Shown piece by piece: positions 43,269-51,393 of a DNA stretch of 64,000 nt (position 1 is its first letter; every line of letters begins with the position of its first letter). Source of the stretch: Candidatus Zixiibacteriota bacterium (GTDB lineage Bacteria; Zixibacteria; MSB-5A5; GN15; JACZUZ01); contig JAJRPJ010000006.1 in assembly GCA_024280835.1 (NCBI GenBank), positions 1 through 64,000 on the forward strand. The letters run 5' to 3'. The notes beneath the pieces are model-generated. The model had not been told where the DNA came from, did not search any database, and saw only the letters and a program-made list of their open reading frames with translations. The position numbers were made by a program, and so were the translations under genes.

Positions 43269-43970
43269 TCAGCTTAAGCCTAAGTCGTTGGGAGACTTAA
43301 CGGCATTGATCGAGAGCGCGAATGTTAAATACTCAAGTTCCATGGTCATGTCTTCACGACGCACGAAGACATTCTCAGGTGTATTTAGATGAATCGGAGC
43401 AAATGTCAGAATACCACGGACACCCGCTGAAACTACGATATCGGTGATTTCTTGGGCGACTGACGCCGGTACCGCGAGAGCAACGATCTCGATTTCGTGG
43501 GCCAGTAGCTCTTCTTTGAGGTTCTTGATGTCCGAGACTAGGAGGCCTTTGTGTTTGCTCCCGATTTTGCGCTGGTCGTTGTCGAATACCAAGCGGATGT
43601 CGAATCCGCGCTCGGGGAACTCTTTGTGGCCTACTAAGGCCGAGCCGATATTGCCGACTCCGATGATTGCCAAGCGCCAGCGCTTATCTAGGCCGAGGAT
43701 TCCAGCGATTTTGACTTTTAATTCACTGACAGGATAGCCGAGGCCACGTGTGCCGAATGAGCCAAAGAAACTGAGATCTTTGCGAACTTGTGCTGGGGTC
43801 AGGCGTTTGATGCTGGCTAATTCTTTGGATGATATGGTTTTAACACTATCGGCCTCTAGGGCACCGAGGAGACGCAAGTAACGCGAGAGTCGATGGATTG
43901 TTGAGTCTGAGATTTGTTTTGGCGTGCGAGTTTTCGCTGGGGCTTCAGATTTGTTTTCGGTGTCCGTCAT
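43269..43970 (-). CDS. rex: Redox-sensing transcriptional repressor Rex
   Basis: An N-terminal winged-helix ('TIHRLSRYLRLLGALE', 'ISSKELASIKRLTPAQVRKDLSFFGSFGTRGLGY') is joined to a Rossmann domain with GVGNIGSAL (~101-109). The domain then shows 'GFDIRLVFDNDQRKIG' and a C-terminal swapped helix. Rex senses NADH/NAD+ and represses fermentative and respiratory genes when NADH is low. An N-terminal ~20-residue K/T-rich extension precedes the DNA-binding domain. A Rex operator lies 43 bp upstream of the start codon, implying autoregulation. Confidence 0.95.
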   Translation of the reverse strand: MTDTENKSEAPAKTRTPKQISDSTIHRLSRYLRLLGALEADSVKTISSKELASIKRLTPAQVRKDLSFFGSFGTRGLGYPVSELKVKIAGILGLDKRWRLAIIGVGNIGSALVGHKEFPERGFDIRLVFDNDQRKIGSKHKGLLVSDIKNLKEELLAHEIEIVALAVPASVAQEITDIVVSAGVRGILTFAPIHLNTPENVFVRREDMTMELEYLTFALSINAVKSPNDLGLS

Positions 43971-44012
43971 TTGTGAATCTCAACTTGTAGTTTGGCTACT
44001 GAGAAGTGCAGC

Positions 44013-44030
44013 ATGTGAACTCTTTCACTA
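44013..44030. promoter_or_regulatory. Rex operator
   Basis: ATGTGAACTCTTTCACTA matches the Rex consensus TTGTGAA-N4-TTCACAA at 12 of 14 fixed positions. It lies between the predicted promoter and the rex start codon. Confidence 0.75.
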
Positions 44031-44046
44031 ACTATAGCACATAGAA

Positions 44047-44075
44047 ATAGTATAGCGAAGCGTGGTGAGTGTCAA
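44047..44075 (-). promoter_or_regulatory. Predicted rex promoter
   Basis: On the minus strand TTGACA (44075-44070), 17-bp spacer, TACTAT (44052-44047). The Rex operator lies 16 bp downstream of the -10, around the start of the transcript. Confidence 0.5.
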
Positions 44076-44154
44076 GGTTGTGGTTTTGGGCGGAGATTTG
44101 CGTTTAAGTCAGAGAAGGCGCCCCGAGGGACGCCACTACGGGGGGGCGTTAGTA

Positions 44155-45330
44155 TTAGAGAATTATTCGTTTTAGGTGGGGAGCTAGGTTGGTTAGGGTG
44201 TCGTAGTTTATTGTTCGACAGCAACTGGCCCAGTGGTCGGCGGTGATTGATTCGGCTCCGTTTTGGCCGAGGAAGGTGACTTGATCTTCTAGTTTGGCGG
44301 AGGTGATAGCGCTGATGTCGAGCATGACATTGTTCATGCAGACTCGGCCGATTATTTTTGCGCGTTTGCCATGTAGTAGTGCGTAGCCAGAATTAGACAG
44401 ACGCCTGTCGAGACCGTCGTAGTAGCCGATTGGAACGACTGCGATTTTAGTGGCGCGCTCGGCGCGGAAGGTTAGGCCATAGCCAACTGACTCACCAGCT
44501 TTGAGGACTTTGATTTGTGCGATTCGTGAATGTAATGAAGCTACTGGTTTTAGTAATGCGGTCTGGTCTAGTTCGGGATGAGCATGTCTAAAAGATAGGA
44601 TAGTTTCGCGCGAGGGCCAGTAGCCATAGAGTGAGATACCTGGCCTGATCATATCGAAGCGCGTTTGTGGCGCGACAAGATGCGCCGCCGAAGAAGCTGT
44701 GTGACATAGTTGTGGTTTGAGATTGTTCTTGGATAGAAGTTTCAGGGCGCGATGGTAGCGCTTTAGTTGTAGTTCGGCGAAACTTCTGTCTGTTGTGTCT
44801 TCTATATTTGCGAAGTGTGTCGAAAGTCCACGGAGTGTGATGTGTTTGTTGGCTTTGAGCGCTTGGATAAAGTTGGGCATGTCTTTGTTAGCTATACCCT
44901 GACGATTGGCGCCCGTTTCGATTTTCAAATGAACATGCGCTTTTGCTTTGGAGCGTTTGGCAGCTACAATCCAAGTTTCGAGGTTCTCAATATTATATAG
45001 TGTCGGTTCGACTGAAAGCGCGAGAGCCTCTTCGGTGTCGGTATGCTGTATGTATCCAACTGACAGCAATTTACCTTTCCAGCCAGCTTTGCGCACTGCG
45101 CGCGCATCTTCAATTGAGTGTGCCGCTAGATAGTCGACTTGATTTTTTTTCAGCAGGCGTGTGATTTCTTTAAGTCCATGACCGTAGGCATTGGCTTTGA
45201 TCGGCGCGCAGATTAGAGGAGCGACAGAAGACTGATTGGCGCCTCCAAGTTCGCGCAGGAATTTGATATTTTGCGCAAGGGCAGCGGAATCGAGTTCTAT
45301 CCATGAGAGCGGGGCCTTCGAGGTCTTCAT
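44155..45330 (-). CDS. alr: Alanine racemase
   Basis: The PLP lysine lies in 'PLICAPIKANAYGHGL' (about residue 45). The second catalytic residue, tyrosine, is in 'SVGYGLTFRAERATKIAVVPIGYYDGLDRR' (about 284). Both are diagnostic of Alr, which makes D-alanine for peptidoglycan. The ATG at 45330 gives the usual short N-terminus before 'SWIELDSAAL'; a TTG at 45366 would add 12 residues. rex lies 184 bp downstream on the same strand with its own promoter. Confidence 0.93.
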   Translation of the reverse strand: MKTSKAPLSWIELDSAALAQNIKFLRELGGANQSSVAPLICAPIKANAYGHGLKEITRLLKKNQVDYLAAHSIEDARAVRKAGWKGKLLSVGYIQHTDTEEALALSVEPTLYNIENLETWIVAAKRSKAKAHVHLKIETGANRQGIANKDMPNFIQALKANKHITLRGLSTHFANIEDTTDRSFAELQLKRYHRALKLLSKNNLKPQLCHTASSAAHLVAPQTRFDMIRPGISLYGYWPSRETILSFRHAHPELDQTALLKPVASLHSRIAQIKVLKAGESVGYGLTFRAERATKIAVVPIGYYDGLDRRLSNSGYALLHGKRAKIIGRVCMNNVMLDISAITSAKLEDQVTFLGQNGAESITADHWASCCRTINYDTLTNLAPHLKRIIL

Positions 45331-45626
45331 GGAGGTCAATGTGTCAGGTTCAGAATCAAACAGCAAGAGATAGTACGCTCATAAACGCGGTGTATCTTAA
45401 AAGTCAATCTGATTCGAGTTGAAACATGCGCCGGCTTTACTATCTGCAAACACAGAGCGATGTGGGTTGGAATTGTCAATGATTTGCATATTGTGGCCGA
45501 TACATCGAGATACAAAGTATAGGCAGGACAAGACGGTCCTGTAGCAATTCAGTGATTATTGGATAATCGACAGTTGAATGGAATCAACGCTGCGGCAACC
45601 TTCACCAGTAAACAAGGTGTCACAAT

Positions 45627-46973
45627 ATGTTGAACACGTCACAATTCTTTGGCAATTTGGTCAGCCAGTACGTCGACAGATACAATCGTATCGCCGAGCA
45701 ATTTGGCAGGCCTCGCGTACCTTCCACTTCGATAGACTCCCCATCAACTAATCCCGCCAATGAAACATTTGCTCAGCCGAAAATTGGTGAGCCGATTCAG
45801 GACAGCGCTCTTTTGGCGCAAGCGCCGACACTTGAGGCTCCGACGAGTGATATTGAGCGCGCCAAGCAGGATATTTATCAAAGCGAAAATCGGGATTCGC
45901 AGCCAAGCGAGGTTGATGATTCGGATTCTGCAAACAGTGTCTCTGAACCATCTGAGTCCGCTACTTATTCAAACTCATTCACTAATCTTCGCTACAAGTT
46001 GAAATTGGAATTTAATATGCAGGCGATTGAGCAAACTGTGCAACAATTGAGTGTGCGGCAAGACTCAGAATCGACTACCACAGATGAATCATTTGAGCGT
46101 CTATTCTCTGGTGGTTTTAATTTTAGCGCGGATTTGAAAATCTCAGGAACTTCGGTTCAGACATCAGGGACCAATAACCCTAGAACCGACAATGGCCTCG
46201 CGATTGGTAAGTATCGCCACGCTGAGAATATAGAGCATGGTCGTGATTTGCAGCGTTCAGCGGCGCGCACAAAAGAAGAGCTTCCAGAGGACGCTCGTGG
46301 TCAATATCAGGTAGCGGTTAACCGCTTTTCTTTGAGATACAAGACCGACGCGCAGTTTTCGGTTAGTCATTTCTCACGTTTTCAGTCACATGTGAAGCAG
46401 CTTGCTGGAGAGAACCCTGAGTCGGTTGGCCAGTATTCTGACCAAGCGGGACGCTTGGCTCAAAGCGCATCGGGTGATGTTGTCGGTCAGTTCTTTGATA
46501 CGGTCGACAGTTATATGAGTGACAAAGAGGCGAATTTGGTTGAGAACGCCGAGCGGTACTTTGATCTGGCGGCGGAATCTTTGGGACTTTCACCCGAGGC
46601 AGTTCAGGCGGCCAAGGCTACAGTTACAGGCAGAATTGAGAGTTTCTTTGATTCGGTGGAGAACAATTTGGACACTCTAAAAGCAAAGTTTAGTGGTGGG
46701 GGCGAGTCGACTGTGGTTGATGAAAACTTGGCGGCTTTGGAGCAGACTCCTGTTTCAATTGATGGCTCCAGCTTGGGTCAATTGGCTCAGACACCGACTG
46801 ATAATGAAAATTCAATGCTTTCAGCTTTGCTTTCGGCTATGCAACCTGAGGAATCAGATGAATCTGACGACCACGAGCCACTGACCGCAGCAGTCAACCC
46901 ATTGGCCCCAGAGCGGACATCGGCTCCAGAAGAGATTGAGCCATTTGCTATTCCACAACAATTGGGATTTTAG
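45627..46973 (+). CDS. Unknown protein with disordered acidic region
   Basis: A 448-residue protein of no family I recognise. There is no signal peptide. Residues 1-30 are helical ('FFGNLVSQYVDRYNRIAEQFG'). Residues 35-125 are Ser/Pro/Asp/Glu-rich and probably disordered. Residues 125-185 contain 'YKLKLEFNMQAIEQTVQQLSV' and 'FERLFSGGFNFSADLKISG'. A helical domain spans 230-350 ('RFQSHVKQLAGENPESVGQYSDQAGRLAQS'). The C-terminus is again acidic. A strong terminator follows, so it is monocistronic. Confidence 0.75.
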   Translation: MLNTSQFFGNLVSQYVDRYNRIAEQFGRPRVPSTSIDSPSTNPANETFAQPKIGEPIQDSALLAQAPTLEAPTSDIERAKQDIYQSENRDSQPSEVDDSDSANSVSEPSESATYSNSFTNLRYKLKLEFNMQAIEQTVQQLSVRQDSESTTTDESFERLFSGGFNFSADLKISGTSVQTSGTNNPRTDNGLAIGKYRHAENIEHGRDLQRSAARTKEELPEDARGQYQVAVNRFSLRYKTDAQFSVSHFSRFQSHVKQLAGENPESVGQYSDQAGRLAQSASGDVVGQFFDTVDSYMSDKEANLVENAERYFDLAAESLGLSPEAVQAAKATVTGRIESFFDSVENNLDTLKAKFSGGGESTVVDENLAALEQTPVSIDGSSLGQLAQTPTDNENSMLSALLSAMQPEESDESDDHEPLTAAVNPLAPERTSAPEEIEPFAIPQQLGF

Positions 46974-47014
46974 GTACTTAGAGAGAACAAATAGTTAGTC
47001 CAAGCTAGACTATT

Positions 47015-47049
47015 GCGGTCCGTCTGAATTACCAGCGGACCGCTTTTTT
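47015..47049 (+). terminator. Rho-independent terminator
   Basis: GCGGTCCG / CGGACCGC (8-bp perfect stem) followed by six T. Confidence 0.9.
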
Positions 47050-47223
47050 GTGCCTAGTGACATAGAGATTCATGAATTGTCTGAAAATTGTAGCTTTTGG
47101 GTTACAAGAAGCTTGATTCAACGCTTTAAGATTTGTTTACTTATCATAGTGACAAGTTGTACTTTGTCATTGAGAATGACTATAGACATTATTCACAGTA
47201 TTGTTCACAAGAATTACTACACG

Positions 47224-48021
47224 ATGCGCACAGAACAACTGATATCTATCGCCGATAACCTAAAGTTGGTAAATGAGCAAACTCAGAGAGCAGCTCAAAA
47301 AGCTGGCCGCCAAGCAAGTGAGATTACTTTGCTGGCGGTGAGCAAGTTTGCCTCTGTTGAAAAGATTGTGGCCGCTTATCAATGTGGTCAGCATTTTTTT
47401 GGCGAGAGTCGTATTCAGGAATCGCAAGCTAAGATTGAGAGTTTACGAGATAGACTCCCCGAAGCGAAATGGTCATTGATTGGTCATTTACAAAGTAACA
47501 AAGCTGTTAAGGCGATTGAGCTGTTTGATCAGGTTCAGTCTGTGGATTCATTGAAGATCGCTGAAAAACTAAGCGAGCAGGCATCTAAAGCCAATCGCAC
47601 TTTGGAGGTCTTGCTTGAGGTTAACAGTTCTGGCGAGAAGCAAAAATATGGAGTTAGTTTTTCGGAGGCTCCAGAACTTGCCGAACAAATTAGTAATTTG
47701 AAGAGTATCAGTCTTGCGGGCCTGATGACAATTGGGCCGCATACCGAAGATGAAGTCACTATTCGCAAGGCCTTTGCAGAGACAAGGACATTGTTTGATA
47801 GTTTGAATTCATTTTTTGTGAGATCAAGTGTTGTAGAGTCAGGAGCCGCGGAGGCGCTTGGGCAAGAACCAATCAATCAAAAGACAATGGGTCAAAAAGC
47901 AATCGGGCAATTGTCGATGGGTATGTCTGCGGATTTTGAATTGGCGATTGCTGAGGGATCGACTGAAATTAGGATCGGAACGTCGATTTTTGGGCCTCGC
48001 GACTCAAAATTAAGAACATAG
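47224..48021 (+). CDS. YggS family pyridoxal-phosphate homeostasis protein
   Basis: The PLP lysine is in 'ITLLAVSKFASVEKI' (K41), followed by 'HFFGESRIQESQAKIESL', 'WSLIGHLQSNKAVKAIELFDQVQSVDS', 'VLLEVNSSGEKQKYGVS', 'LAGLMTIGP' and 'LSMGMSADFELAIAEGSTEIRIGTSIFG'. Members bind PLP without enzymatic activity and buffer it. The ATG at 47224 gives the canonical N-terminus; the long in-frame extension to 47050 runs through the preceding terminator and is rejected. An insert (GQEPINQKTMGQKAIGQ) precedes LSMGMS. Confidence 0.93.
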   Translation: MRTEQLISIADNLKLVNEQTQRAAQKAGRQASEITLLAVSKFASVEKIVAAYQCGQHFFGESRIQESQAKIESLRDRLPEAKWSLIGHLQSNKAVKAIELFDQVQSVDSLKIAEKLSEQASKANRTLEVLLEVNSSGEKQKYGVSFSEAPELAEQISNLKSISLAGLMTIGPHTEDEVTIRKAFAETRTLFDSLNSFFVRSSVVESGAAEALGQEPINQKTMGQKAIGQLSMGMSADFELAIAEGSTEIRIGTSIFGPRDSKLRT

Positions 48022-48102
48022 TGAAACGGAATAAAATATTCTTGGCCATCATTTGAGCTTAGGTTAATGTCTTCCCTATCAAGCAGATAGAGAGATACGG
48101 AC

Positions 48103-48243
48103 ATGGGCAATGATAGTGATTTATTGAGACAAGTTAGGTTGGCGCTGAATTTGGCGCATCGTACTGACGACAATTTAAGAGTAGGGTGGAATGTTTCTAT
48201 CTTACTTAATTGTCAGATCACTGATGTAGCGGTTCGGCGGTAA
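48103..48243 (+). CDS. Possible 46-residue protein
   Basis: An ATG-initiated frame between yggS and divIVA (MGNDSDLLRQVRLALNLAHRT...) encodes a mostly polar, possibly helical peptide with no recognised family. GAGA lies about 10 bases before the ATG. It may equally be non-coding. Confidence 0.2.
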   Translation: MGNDSDLLRQVRLALNLAHRTDDNLRVGWNVSILLNCQITDVAVRR

Positions 48244-48330
48244 GTAGCCAAATTCAGCGGAAGAGTTATTGCAATAAGCTGAATGCCACTGACACCTTGG
48301 ACATAGACATCAGAGATCGGACATAATCCA

Positions 48331-49404
48331 GTGAGCACAGAACAAGAATCGTCGTTGGAATTGGAGTTTCAGGAACCTGATATGAGCATGACACCGAACG
48401 AAATACGAAATGCAGAATTCGGAACTTCGATGCGCGGTTTCAATCGCGAAGAAGTTGATCAATTCATGCAAAAGACAGCCACTGCGCTTGAGGCGTCATT
48501 GACCGAGACAGCCGATTTGCAGGAGCGATTTGATAAGCTGCATGTGAAATACGACAAGCTTGTCGCTATGGAGGATACTCTCAAGTCCACTCTGCTCGAA
48601 GCTCAGAAAACTGCTGACACAATGCGCGCTAATGCTGAGAAGGATGTTCAATTGTCACTTGAGCGCGCACGAGGTAAGCAAGAAATTATTGAAGAGCAGG
48701 CGCGTCAGCAAACGGTGTTATTGCAGGACAAAATTGATGAATTAGATAAGATTCGTTTGGATTATCAGGAGAAGATTCAACAAACAATTTCATCGCATAT
48801 GAAATTGATTGAGGACATTTCATTTAGCGCAGAGTTTCCGATTGACGCTGACAATATAGTTGAAGACAATTCCTCAGATATTGAGCAAACCGAATTGGAG
48901 CCAGCTGAAATAGAAGAGGTGACACTCTTTGAATCTGTTGTTGATGAGACCCAAGAAACAACAGAAACAGAAGAGAACCCGTCACTACATTCGGCGCTAA
49001 CTGATCTTGACGAAACAGATGCAGGTCTTGTCCCAGAAGAGTTAGCGCCACTAGCAACGCCTTCGGCTTCCGAGGCAATTGCTCAGGCAATCGAAAGTAC
49101 ACTTCCAATTGATGGTGATTCAGACGAAAGCCTCTACAAGAAGCTTGCAACAGATGACACTGAACCTGAGCTACAGGCCAACTCAGAAACAGACACTGTC
49201 GAAGAGACTCAAGAAGAGGCAGTTGCAGAAGCAAAAAAGCCAAAGTCCAGTTCAGCGCTAGAGAGCGGAGCTGATGGGATTGTGGTTTTTGGGCGTAAGG
49301 AAGATCGCGAAAAGGCAGTTGAGGAAAATGCTCGTATACTCAGCGAACTTGATTCGGTGGTTGACAAATTTGCCGAAGAGTTGCGCGAGATCGATAGCAA
49401 ATAG
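48331..49404 (+). CDS. DivIVA domain-containing protein
   Basis: The N-terminal DivIVA membrane-curvature domain is clear: 'MTPNEIRNAEFGTSMRGFNREEVDQFMQ'. A coiled coil follows to about residue 165 ('LQERFDKLHVKYDKLVAMEDTLKSTLLEAQK'), then a long acidic, probably disordered region (165-325), and a short terminal helix ('RKEDREKAVEENARILSELDSVVDKFAEELREI'). DivIVA proteins mark poles or septa and recruit division or segregation factors. The start is GTG. The neighbouring yggS is a common partner. Confidence 0.88.
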   Translation: MSTEQESSLELEFQEPDMSMTPNEIRNAEFGTSMRGFNREEVDQFMQKTATALEASLTETADLQERFDKLHVKYDKLVAMEDTLKSTLLEAQKTADTMRANAEKDVQLSLERARGKQEIIEEQARQQTVLLQDKIDELDKIRLDYQEKIQQTISSHMKLIEDISFSAEFPIDADNIVEDNSSDIEQTELEPAEIEEVTLFESVVDETQETTETEENPSLHSALTDLDETDAGLVPEELAPLATPSASEAIAQAIESTLPIDGDSDESLYKKLATDDTEPELQANSETDTVEETQEEAVAEAKKPKSSSALESGADGIVVFGRKEDREKAVEENARILSELDSVVDKFAEELREIDSK

Positions 49405-49443
49405 GTTTTGCAAACAGAGCTCTTTGCGCAACCAATATATCTC

Positions 49444-49471
49444 TTGACACATTGGTTATCTAAGCTATGTT
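49444..49471 (+). promoter_or_regulatory. Predicted promoter of the fibre-like gene cluster
   Basis: TTGACA (49444-49449), 16-bp spacer, TATGTT (49466-49471), upstream of the 49638 gene. Confidence 0.4.
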
Positions 49472-49637
49472 GACTGTGGCGCATGTCTCTGCTGGGTTAC
49501 TGTTAGTCTAGGCGCTTATTTGAGACATCCACCGAGAATGTTGCAATTTGTTGCATAGTTTTTTTTGTTACTTCTATACTAACTACCGAACTTCGTCGTC
49601 ACTGTTGTGGTTTACTTTCTTGTTTCATCTTAAACTA

Positions 49638-51158
49638 ATGCTCTCTCTCCGTTCAAAAGCGCAAATACTATCTCTGGTGGTATCACTTATCTCCTTGGTG
49701 ACAGCAACACCACTTCTTGCTACAGTACCACAAACAATTACATTTCAGGGATTCTTGACTGACACTTCTGGAGATCCTTTAGAGGATGGCTCTTATACTA
49801 TTCGATTAGTTATTTATGACGCGCCAATCGGTGGCGCTGTTCTTTGGGACGCGGGGGCTCAATCCGTTCAAACACTCGGCGGATTATTTAGCTATACACT
49901 TGGCGCTAATGTTACATTCCCAGCTACTTTGTTTTCTGGACCAGAGAGATATTTGGGAATTTCTATTGGCGCTGATGCAGAATTGTCGCCACGGATTCCT
50001 TTTAGGAGCGCTCCTTATGCGCTAGAGGCGTCACATACCGATTCGAGTGAAGTGGCGCTACTCTCACATACGGCTTTGACAGCGAATCAGGCGGACTCGG
50101 CGCAATTTGCGCAGGTAGCAGGATTGGCGCTATCTGCGAATGTATCTGGTAGCGCCAACTTAGCTGAGTTTGCTGACTCTTCTAGAATTGCGGTAAATGC
50201 AAACAAGTTAGCTGGACTGGCTCCCAATTTCTATTTGGATTGGAATAGTATTACCAATATGCCGTCTGGATTTGCCGATGGTGTTGATGACGGCGCATCA
50301 TTTTCTGCTGGCGGGGGCTTGCAACTGGCTGGTGGAGTGTTTTCTGTTGCGCCATCAGGAATAACCGAACAGATGATTGCTGTCGATGCGGTCACGGCCG
50401 CCAAGATTGCAGTTGGGGCTGTTGGTAGCTCTGAAGTGGAAAACAATTCACTGACTGCAACAGATTTGGCGGCAAACTCTGTCGGGACATCGGAGATAGC
50501 CAATAACTCTGTCACCAAGAATGACATGGCGCCGAATTCAATCGGGGCCGAAGAGATTATCGCAGGAACAATTGACTCATCAAAAATTGCAGATAGTTCA
50601 ATTACGGGAGCCAATATTGCAGCCAATAGTATTAGTCTGTCACATTTGCAAAACAGCAGTTTTACCGCAAACGAATTGCTTGATGAACCAGGAGTCGCTC
50701 AGGTCACTGGCGCTTCATTCTTGACTGTCCCCTCGCTGACAACGGTTTCATCTTTGACGATTACTGCGCCAGCAAGCGGTTATGTTATGGCTTTGGCAAG
50801 TTTTGAAATGAAGGTTGATCATATTTTCGGAGCCGCCTCGCAGGCAATTGTTGGGCTTTCAAATACCAGTTCGTCATTGCCCAGTGACCAGAACAAGAAT
50901 GTTGATATCCCATCCAGCGCTAATACAGGAAGATTCATATCTATTGTCTCTTTACAGCGCATATTTTTTGTAAACGCAGGCGCCAATACGTTCTACCTTT
51001 TGGGCCGAAAGACCACCTCATCAAGCCCAATTTGGTCAACCTTTGATGTGACATTTTCCTTGGTCTATTATCCTACAGCCTATGGAGCCGTTTCTGTTTC
51101 ACTTCCAGTTGACCCCACCTCTGATAGCAGACCAAAAACTGATGATTCTTCAGAGTAG
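49638..51158 (+). CDS. Secreted stalk-and-head protein 1 (decapeptide repeats)
   Basis: After a signal peptide (ILSLVVSLISLVTATPLLA) the N-terminal domain begins 'PQTITFQGFLTDTSGDPLEDG' and is shared with the next three genes. The middle has an A/S/D-rich region, then 11 consecutive ten-residue repeats (DNA 50358-50687) of the form S-[IVL]-x4-[IVLM]-x2-N, for example SLTATDLAAN and SVGTSEIANN. The C-terminal ~130 residues form a beta-rich domain ending 'VYYPTAYGAVS', also shared. The pattern suggests a fibrous stalk with a head. The ATG at 49638 is preferred to 49548, which would precede the signal peptide by 30 residues. No sorting tail. Confidence 0.75.
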   Translation: MLSLRSKAQILSLVVSLISLVTATPLLATVPQTITFQGFLTDTSGDPLEDGSYTIRLVIYDAPIGGAVLWDAGAQSVQTLGGLFSYTLGANVTFPATLFSGPERYLGISIGADAELSPRIPFRSAPYALEASHTDSSEVALLSHTALTANQADSAQFAQVAGLALSANVSGSANLAEFADSSRIAVNANKLAGLAPNFYLDWNSITNMPSGFADGVDDGASFSAGGGLQLAGGVFSVAPSGITEQMIAVDAVTAAKIAVGAVGSSEVENNSLTATDLAANSVGTSEIANNSVTKNDMAPNSIGAEEIIAGTIDSSKIADSSITGANIAANSISLSHLQNSSFTANELLDEPGVAQVTGASFLTVPSLTTVSSLTITAPASGYVMALASFEMKVDHIFGAASQAIVGLSNTSSSLPSDQNKNVDIPSSANTGRFISIVSLQRIFFVNAGANTFYLLGRKTTSSSPIWSTFDVTFSLVYYPTAYGAVSVSLPVDPTSDSRPKTDDSSE

Positions 51159-51254
51159 TCTGTAACTCATTTTTCCACTGAGACCTATCAACCCCGCTAG
51201 AAGACATTTCCGACCTGAGTTGGTTTCAAGTTGATTCAAGAGTAAAGTAATTGC

Positions 51255-51282
51255 TTGACACTACCTGAACATGGACTATATT
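51255..51282 (+). promoter_or_regulatory. Predicted promoter
   Basis: TTGACA (51255-51260), 16-bp spacer, TATATT (51277-51282), upstream of the 51394 gene. Confidence 0.5.
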
Positions 51283-51393
51283 AATTCACAGTATTACTTT
51301 ATTTACATTCTTACCTAGTAAGATATACCGATTTGTTCAGACGAGATACTACTGATTTTTTACTGTCATTTGCCACACCACAGGAGAAAAATT

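Noticed and set aside
47050-47223. N-terminal extension of YggS
   Set aside because: It starts right after a strong terminator and is absent from the canonical protein; the ATG at 47224 matches the family.
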